Source: Bacteroidia bacterium
Lineage (GTDB): Bacteria > Bacteroidota > Bacteroidia > J057 > JANWXU01
Assembly (NCBI GenBank): GCA_025057395.1
Contig: JANWXU010000011.1
Span: 1 to 54,689 of the forward strand
DNA: 54,689 nt
Reading direction: 5' to 3'
The notes under the pieces were generated by a model. That model saw only the letters and a list, made by a program, of their open reading frames with translations, searched no databases and was not told where the DNA came from. This document shows, one piece after another, positions 1-10,100 of the stretch. Position numbers and translations under genes: made by a program. Position 1 is the stretch's first letter, and the number at the start of each line of letters is the position of its first letter.

Positions 1-23
1 AAAAATGTTTTAAGCACCCTACT

Positions 24-62
24 AAAAAAGTTACCCTTCCTTTAAGGAAGGGTAACTTTTTT
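24..62. terminator. Bidirectional intrinsic terminator
   Basis: A perfect 17-bp inverted repeat: positions 24-40 pair with 46-62 around a 5-nt loop. The core is GTTACCCTTCC / GGAAGGGTAAC, flanked by A6 on one side and T6 on the other, so it can terminate in both directions. It lies 25 bp beyond the stop codon of the minus-strand protease at 88 and would end that transcript. Confidence 0.9.
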
Positions 63-87
63 AATTATTATTTATTTATGTTTACGG

Positions 88-3000
88 TTAATCAACTCGA
101 ATTTTAACGGTGGTATTTATAGTATGTCCAAAGATTTTTAGTAAATACCAACCCTTAGGAACACTGGAAATATCCCAACTGAATTCATTAACCCCTTCTA
201 TAGCCTCTAATGTACGCTGACTAACTTCTCTTCCTGTTAGGTCAGTAATCACAGCATGCAGCGTTTGTTGCTCGTTGCTATGGTATAGAGCTGTGAATAC
301 ACCCTGCGTAGGATTAGGATAAACAGTTATAGAAGTAGCTTGATTTGCAGAGGGCCAGCTTTTTTGAATAATGCCGTTATTATTAAACTTTACCTCCGGA
401 GACCAAGCTGAGCCATAAGCATTGCACCGAGAACGTATACGAATGCTATATATTTCTCCGGGAATTAAATTATCTACTATATAAAAAAGTGAGTTGGTGG
501 ATATGTTTACATTAGTCCATATAGCATCGTTTCTATCTACCCGAAAAGCAACAATATAGCGATTAGCATCAATAACGGGGTTCCATCTAGCGGTTACACT
601 AGTGGGAGTAGGACCCGGCTCTACGCTAAGATTTAGCGGATAACTACAACCCTCTAGAGTTCTAAATTCAATTACACCAGAAAAGTCAGAAGCAATTCCT
701 TCACCACATAAGGAACGTACTCTTACTACATAACTAGTGCCTCCTACTAAGTTAGTAAGTAGTACTTGGCTTATATTTGTAATTATCTTTTTTTCTATGG
801 GGGCGCCTACTTCACTCCAATAGACTTCATACTCAATTGCGTTAGGTGAGCCCTGCCAGGTGATTACTGCATCGTTTACTGTTAGATTTTGCAGGCGCAG
901 CAAGATGGGGGGGCCACAAAATACATCGGCCTCTGTGGTAAACCTTGCTGGTTCTGACCACGCTGTTGGAGCATTATCTGCGCAAACTGCTCTTACACGC
1001 CATTCGTAGCCGGTGCTTGTTTTTAAGCCAGTAAGGTGGGCATGCGCAGTACTTGTTATAAGGCTTGTCCAGCTACTGCTATTCCAGTCTCTATATTCGA
1101 CTATGTAAGCAATAGCACCATTAATAGGAGACCACCTCAAATGGCTAGATACTCTTCCTACTTCAGTGCTAAGATTGGTAGGCTTCTTACAGCTAATTTG
1201 GTAATTAGCACTCCATCCATTACCACCTTGTGCACTGCGTACTACAAAATACACCAGCAAGCTTCCGCCGCTGCTAGTTATAGTAGGGGGAATCTGATTG
1301 CCTGTATATGCACCAATTAATGGCGAAGTTGTGCTTGGCCCATCAAAGATAAAAACTTGGTCTTGCTCGTTAATATTAAAACTAGAAAAATTGAGTGTAA
1401 TAGCCTCGGCTTGGGGGGGCTGAATTAGCCACTTACAAAGAGTACCCGGGCGATAGTCTTCAATACCACTACCATCGCTAAAGGAGCCGGAAGGCGCAGT
1501 AAGTATAGTTTCTCCACTACAGAAATTAAATTGAGGTACAAAGGACGTATAGACTGCATTCCAACCTGCAGCGTTAATTTTGTCGTCAGTGATGAATTCT
1601 ACTAGCATTGCTCCACTACTAGAGCGAAGTACAGGCGGTAGAGCATTTCCACTAAAGGTTCCTAAAAGGGGCGAGGAAGTGGTTGGTCCGTCGTAAACAT
1701 TTACTACATCTCGGAACCTTTCAGTTTGAAAAGAAATAAAATTTAGCTCAATGCTTTGGGCTCCTTCTGGTTGAATGAGCCAATAGCAACGAGTATTGTC
1801 AGCATAGTTATTATTGCCGCTTCCATCATTAAAGCTGCCAGCAAACGAAGTTAAGCGAGTAGTTCCAGAACAGAAATCATAGGCTCCTGTAATTCCACTA
1901 ACAATTAAGGCAAAATTTTGATATCCTCCTTGTAATTTCCCTTTATGGCGAATAATAATTGTATAATCTCCTGGCATTGGATTAGCGATCCATACTTTTT
2001 CCACATTATCTCGAAAATTATCACCTGTGGTAGCAGGATAAGAAGGAAAGGCGGGATTTAGTACCCAAGGGCTATACGTAACACCATTTCCTTCAATGCG
2101 TATGTCTAGGTCGTTAATAAGCATTAAATTAGTAGGATTAAGCTGGGGGGATACGGGAATGCCCGCAGGGTCTGTCCAAGCCAAAGTAGCCCATAATGAC
2201 CGGAATCCATTTGATCTTACCCGGATTCGAATAGTTTGCCCCTCTTCTAATGTACCTTCTGTAATCAAGTGGTCTAAGCCTGTGTTATTAATTACTTCTG
2301 CTGCTTTACTAATATTTAGAACCCCATGTCCAAATTCATAATCAGGTCCCGGAAAGTTACCGGCTTCATCGGCAGTGTGAATAGCTAAAGCTTTTAGAGT
2401 ATTAGCTTTCATAGGTGCTCCATACTTTTTGGAATGCAGTTCTTGGAGCAGCAGCAGAGAGCCTGTCACACTAGGCGTAGCAAAAGAGCTTCCGCTTTCT
2501 ACCCGATAACTATTATCTGAACTTCCCCAAGTAGAATAAATACTTTCACCGTTGGCTACAATGTCGGGTTTAATCCTTCCGTCGTCTGTAGGACCCCAGC
2601 TGCTAAATTCAGTCATTCTCACAAGTTGCGGCAAGCGGTAGCCCTGAGGTAAATCATCGATAGCCCCTACAGTAAGCACATTTTTAGCAGTAGCTAAAGA
2701 ATTAATACAATCGTATGGGCCATCTGGATTTCTAGGTTCAGTGCTAGTGCTAAAGTTGCCCGTACGAGGGTCGATGATAAAATAAGGCTCCCCTGGTGGG
2801 GGTCCACTTTCGCCCCTATCGTTCCCAGCGCCAATTACAAATAGATGATAAGGGGCTAGTCTTAAAAATTCATCTATGCTTTGAGCTTGTTCATCATAAA
2901 AACCAAAGCGGTAATCCGTACTAGGGCTAATGCTAGGATCGCCGAACCAAGCCCAAGATTCACTTCCATTAGGTAGTTGAAATTTTACCCAGCCAGTAGC

Positions 3001-3633
3001 AGCTCCATAGGAGTGATTAGAAATAAGAATACCCTCTGAAAGTGCTTCTACTAGTTCGGAGCCTACATTATTAAAGTCATAGGCATGAAGTTGAGCTTTA
3101 TAAGCCATTCCTTGGGCGCTTGGGTCTATACCTGCTGCTACCAATGTTCCTGCTACGTGAGTAGCATGATCTGTTACTTCTGGGGTATAGTCTTTTTGTA
3201 CAACTCGGCCCTGAAATTCCTGGTGGGTAGTGCGTACTCCTCCCCCATCCCACATAGCTAGTTTATAGCCTTCGCCGGTTAAATCCAAGCGGTCTTGCCC
3301 TCCGGGCCAAACTCTAGAGGTGGAAATAGTATGTGCCGCATCTCTATTGGCTGTAAGAAAGTAAACGGGCCGCCCTCGTTTATCTAGGCGGATAAGCTCT
3401 AAAACATTACCATTAGTTAAGCGAACACGTGTAGGCCACTGATGAATAGCCGCTCGACTTACCGCATTATTTTTTTGAGAAATTTCTTGAATTTTAAGAC
3501 TGCTCGAAATTCTTTTGAGCGCGGTAACATTCGTTTCTTTAAGTATAGTAGAGCTTACGCTTTGGGGTTGGGCTAGCGAAGTATTGCTCCAGATAATTCC
3601 AAGCGCAAGAAAAAGCATTGATATTTTTTTCAT
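88..3633 (-). CDS. T9SS-exported subtilisin-like (S8) serine protease with two CUB and three FnIII domains
   Basis: 1181 aa, ATG start, with an N-terminal signal peptide ending near residue 21 (SLAQ). The S8 domain spans about residues 110-455. The catalytic triad is visible as Asp129 (AMWDGG), His156 (DHATHVAGT) and Ser383 (SGSSFATP), with the oxyanion Asn271 (GAGND). Two CUB domains follow (about 590-810), each opening with CSG and carrying a VYDG or IFDG motif. Three fibronectin-III domains come next, then a type A T9SS sorting domain (ITVYPNPTQG at about 1100 to the end). It should therefore cross the outer membrane by T9SS and act at the cell surface or outside as a protease. The same layout recurs, with more CUB domains, in the protease at 44123-51703. 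The gene is monocistronic, with a terminator just downstream. The substrate is not predictable. Confidence 0.93.
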   Translation of the reverse strand: MKKISMLFLALGIIWSNTSLAQPQSVSSTILKETNVTALKRISSSLKIQEISQKNNAVSRAAIHQWPTRVRLTNGNVLELIRLDKRGRPVYFLTANRDAAHTISTSRVWPGGQDRLDLTGEGYKLAMWDGGGVRTTHQEFQGRVVQKDYTPEVTDHATHVAGTLVAAGIDPSAQGMAYKAQLHAYDFNNVGSELVEALSEGILISNHSYGAATGWVKFQLPNGSESWAWFGDPSISPSTDYRFGFYDEQAQSIDEFLRLAPYHLFVIGAGNDRGESGPPPGEPYFIIDPRTGNFSTSTEPRNPDGPYDCINSLATAKNVLTVGAIDDLPQGYRLPQLVRMTEFSSWGPTDDGRIKPDIVANGESIYSTWGSSDNSYRVESGSSFATPSVTGSLLLLQELHSKKYGAPMKANTLKALAIHTADEAGNFPGPDYEFGHGVLNISKAAEVINNTGLDHLITEGTLEEGQTIRIRVRSNGFRSLWATLAWTDPAGIPVSPQLNPTNLMLINDLDIRIEGNGVTYSPWVLNPAFPSYPATTGDNFRDNVEKVWIANPMPGDYTIIIRHKGKLQGGYQNFALIVSGITGAYDFCSGTTRLTSFAGSFNDGSGNNNYADNTRCYWLIQPEGAQSIELNFISFQTERFRDVVNVYDGPTTSSPLLGTFSGNALPPVLRSSSGAMLVEFITDDKINAAGWNAVYTSFVPQFNFCSGETILTAPSGSFSDGSGIEDYRPGTLCKWLIQPPQAEAITLNFSSFNINEQDQVFIFDGPSTTSPLIGAYTGNQIPPTITSSGGSLLVYFVVRSAQGGNGWSANYQISCKKPTNLSTEVGRVSSHLRWSPINGAIAYIVEYRDWNSSSWTSLITSTAHAHLTGLKTSTGYEWRVRAVCADNAPTAWSEPARFTTEADVFCGPPILLRLQNLTVNDAVITWQGSPNAIEYEVYWSEVGAPIEKKIITNISQVLLTNLVGGTSYVVRVRSLCGEGIASDFSGVIEFRTLEGCSYPLNLSVEPGPTPTSVTARWNPVIDANRYIVAFRVDRNDAIWTNVNISTNSLFYIVDNLIPGEIYSIRIRSRCNAYGSAWSPEVKFNNNGIIQKSWPSANQATSITVYPNPTQGVFTALYHSNEQQTLHAVITDLTGREVSQRTLEAIEGVNEFSWDISSVPKGWYLLKIFGHTINTTVKIRVD

Positions 3634-3786
3634 AACAAACCGGGTATAATTTTGGTAGATAGATGGCTAATAAGATATTTAAAATTATTTAAGTAATAAG
3701 CAAAAATAGGTAATAAGGAACGAATTTCAAAAATACAAGAATAATTCATGGTTGGGCATGTCGTTTTCAAAGAAAAAGTATAAATT

Positions 3787-4086
3787 TTAATTTTCGGTTT
3801 TATCTACAAATTTAGGTACGTGGAAGTATTCTGAGTCTTTAGCTGGAGCATTTTGTAGAGCCTCCTCTCGCGTAATAAGTAGTAAGGGGGTATCTTCTCG
3901 AAAGTGGTTACTTCCCGCAGTAATATGAATTAGTGGCTCTACCCCTTGGGTATCTACTTCATTAATTAGGCTTACAAATTCCAAAATTTTTTGCAAGTCT
4001 TTTTTGATCTCTTCTCTTTCTTCGCCCGCAAATTCTAAGCGTGCAAGGGTACAAAGTTTGTCAATCAATTCGTCATTAATTTCCAT
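3787..4086 (-). CDS. gatC: Asp-tRNA(Asn)/Glu-tRNA(Gln) amidotransferase subunit C
   Basis: 99 aa, the usual GatC length. It starts with the family pattern of a short helix ending in KLCTLARLEF, then EFVSLINEVDTQGVEPL, and ends with an EDTP...A...FHVPKFV segment. GatC is the small scaffold subunit of GatCAB, which converts misacylated Glu-tRNA(Gln) or Asp-tRNA(Asn) to the correct aminoacyl-tRNA. It is the last gene of a four-gene minus operon and overlaps the acyltransferase stop region by 11 nt, so translational coupling is likely. gatA and gatB are not in the window. Confidence 0.93.
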   Translation of the reverse strand: MEINDELIDKLCTLARLEFAGEEREEIKKDLQKILEFVSLINEVDTQGVEPLIHITAGSNHFREDTPLLLITREEALQNAPAKDSEYFHVPKFVDKTEN

Positions 4087-4861
4087 ATGTGCAAAGATTA
4101 TGGTATATGGTTTGAAAACATTGTTCTTTAATTATAGATAAGTTGGGCATACTAATGCCCTGCACCTGTATAGGCTTATCGATAATAACAGTAACCGAAG
4201 AACAGGGACGTAATAAAAATCTACCATCATTGCTTAAGGCTTGCTCTGTGTGAAGAAGCGTTACAGGAACAATAGGTACCTGGTTTTGAATGGCTAGAAT
4301 AAAAGCTCCATCCTGAAATTCTCCAAGTTTTACATTCTCTGGATGCTTACTGGTACCTTCGGCATAAATAAAAATTGAATCGCCTTCTTTTAGTTTTTGG
4401 CTAGCTGCAATAAGTGCTTTTACTCGAGCCATTTTACTTTCTCTTTCTACTAATATATGCAATTTTCGATACATAAATCCAAAGAGGGGAAGCTTTCCCA
4501 GTTCTGCTTTGCCAATGAAGCGGAAGGGCTGAGCAATAGCTACGTAACAAATAGGAATATCTAAATAACTTCTATGGTTGGAAACAAAAATCCATTTTTG
4601 TTTATAATCCAGGTGAGCTCTGTCAATTATTTTTACTCGAATTAAGGCAGCAGTAAGTATTACTTTGCCCCATATTTTATTGAGCCAATGACCAATTCGA
4701 AAATTTTTTTGATTTTCGTGTTTCCTAAGAGTAATATAATAGATAGGATATAAAAGGATATAATACCCTACAAACCAAATGCCAAACCAAATACTCCAAA
4801 TTCTTCGGAAAAGGAAAGTAAGAAAGGGTAATTTTTTTTTAGTTATATTTTCTTTGTCCAA
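4076..4861 (-). CDS. 1-acyl-sn-glycerol-3-phosphate acyltransferase (PlsC-like)
   Basis: 261 aa. A hydrophobic segment lies at about residues 20-45. The acyltransferase signature HX4D is His96-Asp101 (SNHRSYLD), and the EGT substrate-binding motif is at 168-170. The family adds the second acyl chain to lysophosphatidic acid at the inner membrane; exact acceptor specificity cannot be read. The start appears to be TTG (minus strand, 4861-4859), because no suitable ATG occurs before the catalytic region. It overlaps the upstream outer-membrane protein gene by 23 nt and gatC by 11 nt, so all four genes of this operon are likely one mRNA. Confidence 0.9.
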   Translation of the reverse strand: MDKENITKKKLPFLTFLFRRIWSIWFGIWFVGYYILLYPIYYITLRKHENQKNFRIGHWLNKIWGKVILTAALIRVKIIDRAHLDYKQKWIFVSNHRSYLDIPICYVAIAQPFRFIGKAELGKLPLFGFMYRKLHILVERESKMARVKALIAASQKLKEGDSIFIYAEGTSKHPENVKLGEFQDGAFILAIQNQVPIVPVTLLHTEQALSNDGRFLLRPCSSVTVIIDKPIQVQGISMPNLSIIKEQCFQTIYHNLCTYGN

Positions 4862-6161
4862 ACCAAATTTCGTTAAAGTTAATACCTATTACAAAACGGT
4901 AGTTAGTTTCACGGATTAATTCTTTTTCTAAAGTTCCTCTTTGCTTAATTTCTAAGCCTAAATTAATACGAGAAGGGATTCGAATATTTAATGGAAAACC
5001 TATTCCTAGGGTAAAATGCCATGCTTGTATGGGTTGTCCTTTTAATTTCAGGTAAGTATTTTCCCAGCCTCCGCCTATGCGATAGGCTGTTCGAGCAAAA
5101 AGCGACTTTGAATCTTGGAAATTAGGAATCCATTCTCCACCCGCACAAATACTTAAACTTAAGCCCAGAGACTCATTTGCTGAACGAAGCCTAAAGTCTT
5201 TCCAATCTTGAGCCTGGATATCTAATCCTATTGAATAGTGTAAGAATTTTTCGATTGCTAGGCCCCAGCTATATTTGATAGGCAAAGAAAATGTTTGTGA
5301 ACTAGGCTCGCTGAGGGGCTGGATTAAACGGAGTTCCTTAGGATTCAAAGGTACACTTTGAGTAGTGATATCTAGAAGGTTACGATATTGGTATAAAGCG
5401 GACGACTCAGTGAAGCGTATAGCAGGAGCAAATTCTATAATGGCTCCTATTCGATAGAAAGTTTCTCTAGAAATAATTTTAAGGGTATCTGAGAAAATAG
5501 CTCCCATTTGATAGGATAACCCTCCAAAGGATTGCTCCCTGACAAACACTTTGGCAAAAGTAAAGGGTACTTGCGTAATTGACTGCAAGTCTACTTTCCC
5601 ATCTAAGTAGTGCATAGCTAGGCCTAAATTGAGTTTTTTTTTCAAAAGTTGATAAGCGGCACCTAGGTAGTAATCAATAATACCCCCTTGCCCTGTTTGA
5701 ATGGAAGCATACTGTAGGCTATCTGCTTCTACTGTTGCAATATTACTAAATTTATATCCAATTGTGCTATAAGGCGATAAGCCCGCGGCAATAGCAAAAG
5801 GACCCTGTTTTTTAAAAACAAAGCCTAGCCCGTATAAGCCAATAGTGTTTAACGTGACGCTTTGCTCGTGGCTTTTGATATGGTTAAGCAGACCCGATGC
5901 AGAAAAATCCAACGTCATCATTTGTAAGCTGGCAAATGAAGCTGGATTATTAGGATTAATTGCAAAAGGATCGGCAAAAGCATTTCCTGCTCCACCTAAA
6001 GCGAAATTTCTGGAGAGTACACTTCTTTGTAAGTCCCCAATACCAAAACCAGAGTAAGGACTTGTTACATTTGTCTGGGCAGTCGCTATTGAAATTGAAC
6101 TTCCTAAAATTACTAGAAGTCTCCAAGTAGCTATTAAACTAAGTTTTATGTTTAGTAGCAT
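4839..6161 (-). CDS. Outer-membrane beta-barrel protein, FadL/OmpP1-like
   Basis: 440 aa, ATG start. A signal peptide ends near ATAQ (residue 29). The mature start reads SPYSGFGIGDLQ...RNFALGGAG...NPNNPASF, a pattern I associate with a Bacteroidota barrel family commonly encoded next to coaX. Alternating hydrophobic beta strands continue to the C-terminus (NEIWFGQRKYN). Its location is probably the outer membrane; the transported compound, if any, is unknown. It sits second in the operon after coaX, overlapping it by 23 nt. It could be a structural barrel rather than a fatty-acid transporter; the FadL relation is only at fold level. Confidence 0.75.
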   Translation of the reverse strand: MLLNIKLSLIATWRLLVILGSSISIATAQTNVTSPYSGFGIGDLQRSVLSRNFALGGAGNAFADPFAINPNNPASFASLQMMTLDFSASGLLNHIKSHEQSVTLNTIGLYGLGFVFKKQGPFAIAAGLSPYSTIGYKFSNIATVEADSLQYASIQTGQGGIIDYYLGAAYQLLKKKLNLGLAMHYLDGKVDLQSITQVPFTFAKVFVREQSFGGLSYQMGAIFSDTLKIISRETFYRIGAIIEFAPAIRFTESSALYQYRNLLDITTQSVPLNPKELRLIQPLSEPSSQTFSLPIKYSWGLAIEKFLHYSIGLDIQAQDWKDFRLRSANESLGLSLSICAGGEWIPNFQDSKSLFARTAYRIGGGWENTYLKLKGQPIQAWHFTLGIGFPLNIRIPSRINLGLEIKQRGTLEKELIRETNYRFVIGINFNEIWFGQRKYN

Positions 6162-6942
6162 TTATATGGTAAAGGTAGTAAATCCCTTCTAAAACTAAAT
6201 GTGGCTCATAGTAAATATTTTTCAAAGATATAGGAATTTGGCATACGCTACCGCCGCTAAATATTACTACGGGTTTTTGTTCACTTTTTTGGCAAAATTC
6301 ATTTACAAAGTATTCTATTTCTCCCTGTAAGCCCTTGATTACTCCGATATGCATAGCAGATTCTGTGGTATTTCCAATTATAGTAGGTAGTGGAGAGGAG
6401 GGTGGATTTAGTAATGGCAGCTTTTGAGTATAGTCGTGTAAAGCTTGATAGCGCATGTTTAGGCCCGGCGCTATAATTCCACCCAAATATTGTTTTTTTG
6501 GATTCGCAAAATCAAGAGTAAGAGCTGTTCCCAAGCTAATCACAATTAGTGACTGATTAGGATACTTTATAGCTGCGGCATTAATAGCTGCCCATCTATC
6601 GCTACCCAGGGCTTGGGGGGTAAGGTAGTTATTTTCTAGTATTCCGGATACTTTTCCATCTAGGATTTGTATATTCAAAGATTTTCCTTCAATAGCAAGT
6701 TGTTGTTGGAGATTTTCTTGCAGAAGCGTAAGTTGCCGCGTGGAAAGTCCTACATTTGAAATCACTATTATTATGGCTTGCCCTTCAAGGTATAGAATTA
6801 GCTCTTTTAGCTTTTGGGGTAGCAAATCGGTACTTGTTGAGGTAGGCAGGGTTAGGTGCTGTAAAATGCTTCCCTGCTTGATAATACCAATTTTGGTTTG
6901 GCTATTGCCAATATCTAGAGCTACGATAGGCGCCGATAGCAT
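6139..6942 (-). CDS. coaX: Type III pantothenate kinase
   Basis: 267 aa, ATG start. The ASKHA-fold motifs are present: phosphate-1 loop DIGNSQTKIG at residues 10-19, GSDR at 113-116 containing the likely catalytic Asp115, GTALTLD at 138-144 and GGIIAPG at 154-160. It phosphorylates pantothenate in the first step of coenzyme A synthesis, in the cytoplasm. It is the first gene of the operon coaX - barrel - plsC-like - gatC and is divergent from the giant surface-protein gene. The 192-bp gap between the two starts should hold both promoters. Confidence 0.93.
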   Translation of the reverse strand: MLSAPIVALDIGNSQTKIGIIKQGSILQHLTLPTSTSTDLLPQKLKELILYLEGQAIIIVISNVGLSTRQLTLLQENLQQQLAIEGKSLNIQILDGKVSGILENNYLTPQALGSDRWAAINAAAIKYPNQSLIVISLGTALTLDFANPKKQYLGGIIAPGLNMRYQALHDYTQKLPLLNPPSSPLPTIIGNTTESAMHIGVIKGLQGEIEYFVNEFCQKSEQKPVVIFSGGSVCQIPISLKNIYYEPHLVLEGIYYLYHINATKHKT

Positions 6943-7134
6943 ACTTTATTTTTTCTCTCATTCAAGCCTGAAAATTTCCAGGAGGTATTTGTTTTTTTTA
7001 TCTACAGGTTGAAGTACACAAGAGTTATTCTTAATACTCAAGATTTAATTTTGAAGTTAAAATACTTATATTGTAAATTGCAAATTAAACTTAAAACTTA
7101 CTTTCTTAAACTTAGTTTGCTATTAGTGGTAGTT

Positions 7135-10100
7135 ATGAATAGTCTCAGGCTTTTGCTCTTGCTTCTTAGCTTTGTTTTTGTTCAAGCAAATGCGCTAGCC
7201 AGTAAGCAAGAATTATCATTTATTGAAAACAAAGGACAAATTCGTGATGCTAACGGCACTAGCCATCCTGAAATTGCTTTTTCGACAAGTTTTAACAATA
7301 TAAATGTATTTTTTTCAAAAAATAAAATTCATTACCTTTTCAAAAGTATTAATTCTTCCCAGCATAAGGATATTTCTCCGTCTCGTCTTTCTATTCTAAA
7401 CTACAGGATTGATCTGGAATTTTTGGGGGCTAATCCGGATGTGAAAATTATTCCGCAAGGTGTACTACCAGGTGTATTTAAGTACTATCGGGCAAGTACT
7501 AAGCCGATCGAAGTCTTACGATATGCTTCTATCCTCTATAAAGATTTGTACCCAGGCGTTGATTTGCTTATTTCTTCTTCTAAGGCAGAACAGGCATTAA
7601 AGTATGATTTTATTTTGCGTCCGGGCGTTGATCCTAATATTATTCGGCTGAAGTATACTGATAAAGTAAATTTAGATAAAGATGGAAGGATTATTATAAA
7701 TCATGTTTTAGGAAAATTGCAAGAATCTGCTCCCGTGGTTTGGCAAGTTGATAAATTAGAAGAACAAAGTTCTAATGCTGATTCCATGGCTAAAAATTTT
7801 AAGTTATCTAGCCGTTGGGTGTTAGACGAGAAAAATAATATCCTTCGATTTCAAGTTGAAAATTGGAATGCTAGTAAATATACTATCATTGACCCTATTA
7901 TTTGGGGTACTTACCATGGGGGCACTGCCGCTGATACAAGTTATGGTATTACAACAGATGGTTCGAATAATAGTTACACGGCAGGCGTTACTTTTAGTAA
8001 TAACTTTATTACTACTACTGGTCCTTCTTTTGGCGGGCAAGCGGATGCTTTTCTTATCAAGCGAGATGCTATAGGGGGGTTATTATGGTCATTGTATATC
8101 GGAGGAAATAGTTATGATGCCGCCTATAATGTTCACTTTAATAGTGTAGATAATACCATAATGCTTGTTGGAGCTACGGAAAGTACTAATTTACCTGTTA
8201 ACACTAATACTACTTTCCAGGGAGTTAGAGATGTATTTTTAGCGCATTTTGATTTACAGGGGGGGCTATTGCGGAGTTCTTATTATGGAGGTAGTGGATT
8301 AGATTTCGCTCTCAGTGGAGCATTTACTCCTAGTAGTTGCAACTGGGCAAATGTTTATTTCACAATTGTAGGGGCTACGCGTAGCGATAATTTGCCAGGC
8401 AGCCGATCTAGCTTTTATGCTGAAGGACTAGATATTTTTGTAGCGACTTTTAATGCTCTTTTACAGCCCCAAACTGTTCGCTACATTGGAGGTATTAATG
8501 ATGAAATTGGTAATGATATTTTAGTAGATCCAGCTTCGTGTACCTATGTAGTTGCTAGTGTAACGCAGTCGCGTTTTTTAACACTTCTGCAGCCGGGAGC
8601 ATCTGCTTTTATTCGCAATATGCCTAGTGGAGACCCCTCCGAAATTTATTTGACGCGTTTGCAGTCTAATTTATTTCCAGTATGGGCGACATATTTTGGT
8701 GGAAGTGGTAGTGAATGGTCAACTTCCTTTTTAAAGAATTGTGCCCTTGCTATAGATAGCAATCAAAATCTTTTTTTAGGGGGTAGTACTTCTAGTACAA
8801 ATTTGCCTACTACATCGGGCGCATATCAATCTAGTTTTGGAACAGGGGGCGCTTTTGGAGGCGGAACTGGGTTAGGAAGTCGTGATGGGTTTGTGGCTAA
8901 GTTTAACCCGAATGGAGCTTTAAGTTGGTGTAGCTACTACGGTGGCGGCCAATCTAATAACTCTAACGACTTTATACATAAAATTATTATTGATAAAGTA
9001 GACAATCTATTGATTACAGGTACGAGTACCGAAAGGGGGTTTCCTGTGAGAAGTAATGCACAATCACCAACTTTAGCTTATACTAGTGGTGCTGATATGT
9101 TTTTAGCCAAAATTGATAATCTTACTAGTAATATTTTTTGGTCTACATATTTGGGAGCAGAAGGTAATGACCATGGTTTTGGTTTAGCAGTGGATAATAC
9201 TAATGCCATTTATCTTAGTGGCACTTCTACTTCGAATAATATTACTTTTCCTACAGGTAGCCCTGGAATACCTAATCGTGGTAATGGGGATGCTATAATT
9301 ATTAAAATTGAAGATTGTCGAAATAGGCCGGCAGAACCAGTAGCTATTAACACTCCTTTACTTCGGTGCGGAGCAGGACCTATTACAATTAGCGTAAGTG
9401 TAAGTACGCCTGATGTGCCTACTGTAAAGCTCTATGCTCGCATCAGTGATCCTACTTCCATTGAGGAGTCGAATGTTAAGCCATTTGTTATCACTGCTAA
9501 TGTATCCACTTCGGGTAATTATTTCTTAGAAAGTCAATATTTTCCGGGTTGTGCAAGTAGCCGTGTTCCTATAAATATTGATATTTTTCCAGTTCCGGGG
9601 GCGCCAATTGTTTCCAATCGTATTATTTGCCAGCCAGGAACTGATAATGTAACAGTAAATATGGGAGACCCGGCAGGTAGTGCAATTCGGATTTATACTC
9701 AACCTACTGGCGGAAGTTTTATTGAGCAAGATATTTCTTTCCCTTTCGAATTTGAATTGAATATTACTACCACTACTACTTTTTATGCTGAAAGTATTCG
9801 ACCTGAAAGTCCTAGTTGTGTAAGTGATAGAACAGCTTTTTCTATCGAAATAGGTGCCAACTTAGCACCGCCGCAAGTGGATAGAACTGAGCTTTGTGGT
9901 TCGGGTTCAGTAACGTTTACATTAGGCTCTGGTAATAGTCCTATCACGGGTATGCGCTTGTATGAGAGTAGGGTAGGAGGTGCTGCTTTAAGTGAAGACC
10001 GAACTCCCCCTTATAATTTTACTGTGCCAGCAGTAGAACTAAAAACTTATTATGTGGAAAGTTTCTTTAGTGCTTTTCCTAATGAGTGCCGCTCTGAAAG

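Noticed and set aside
7009-7134. 42-residue N-terminal extension of the 4003-aa protein from a TTG codon
   Set aside because: The signal peptide begins at ATG 7135; the extension is not signal-like and would bury it.
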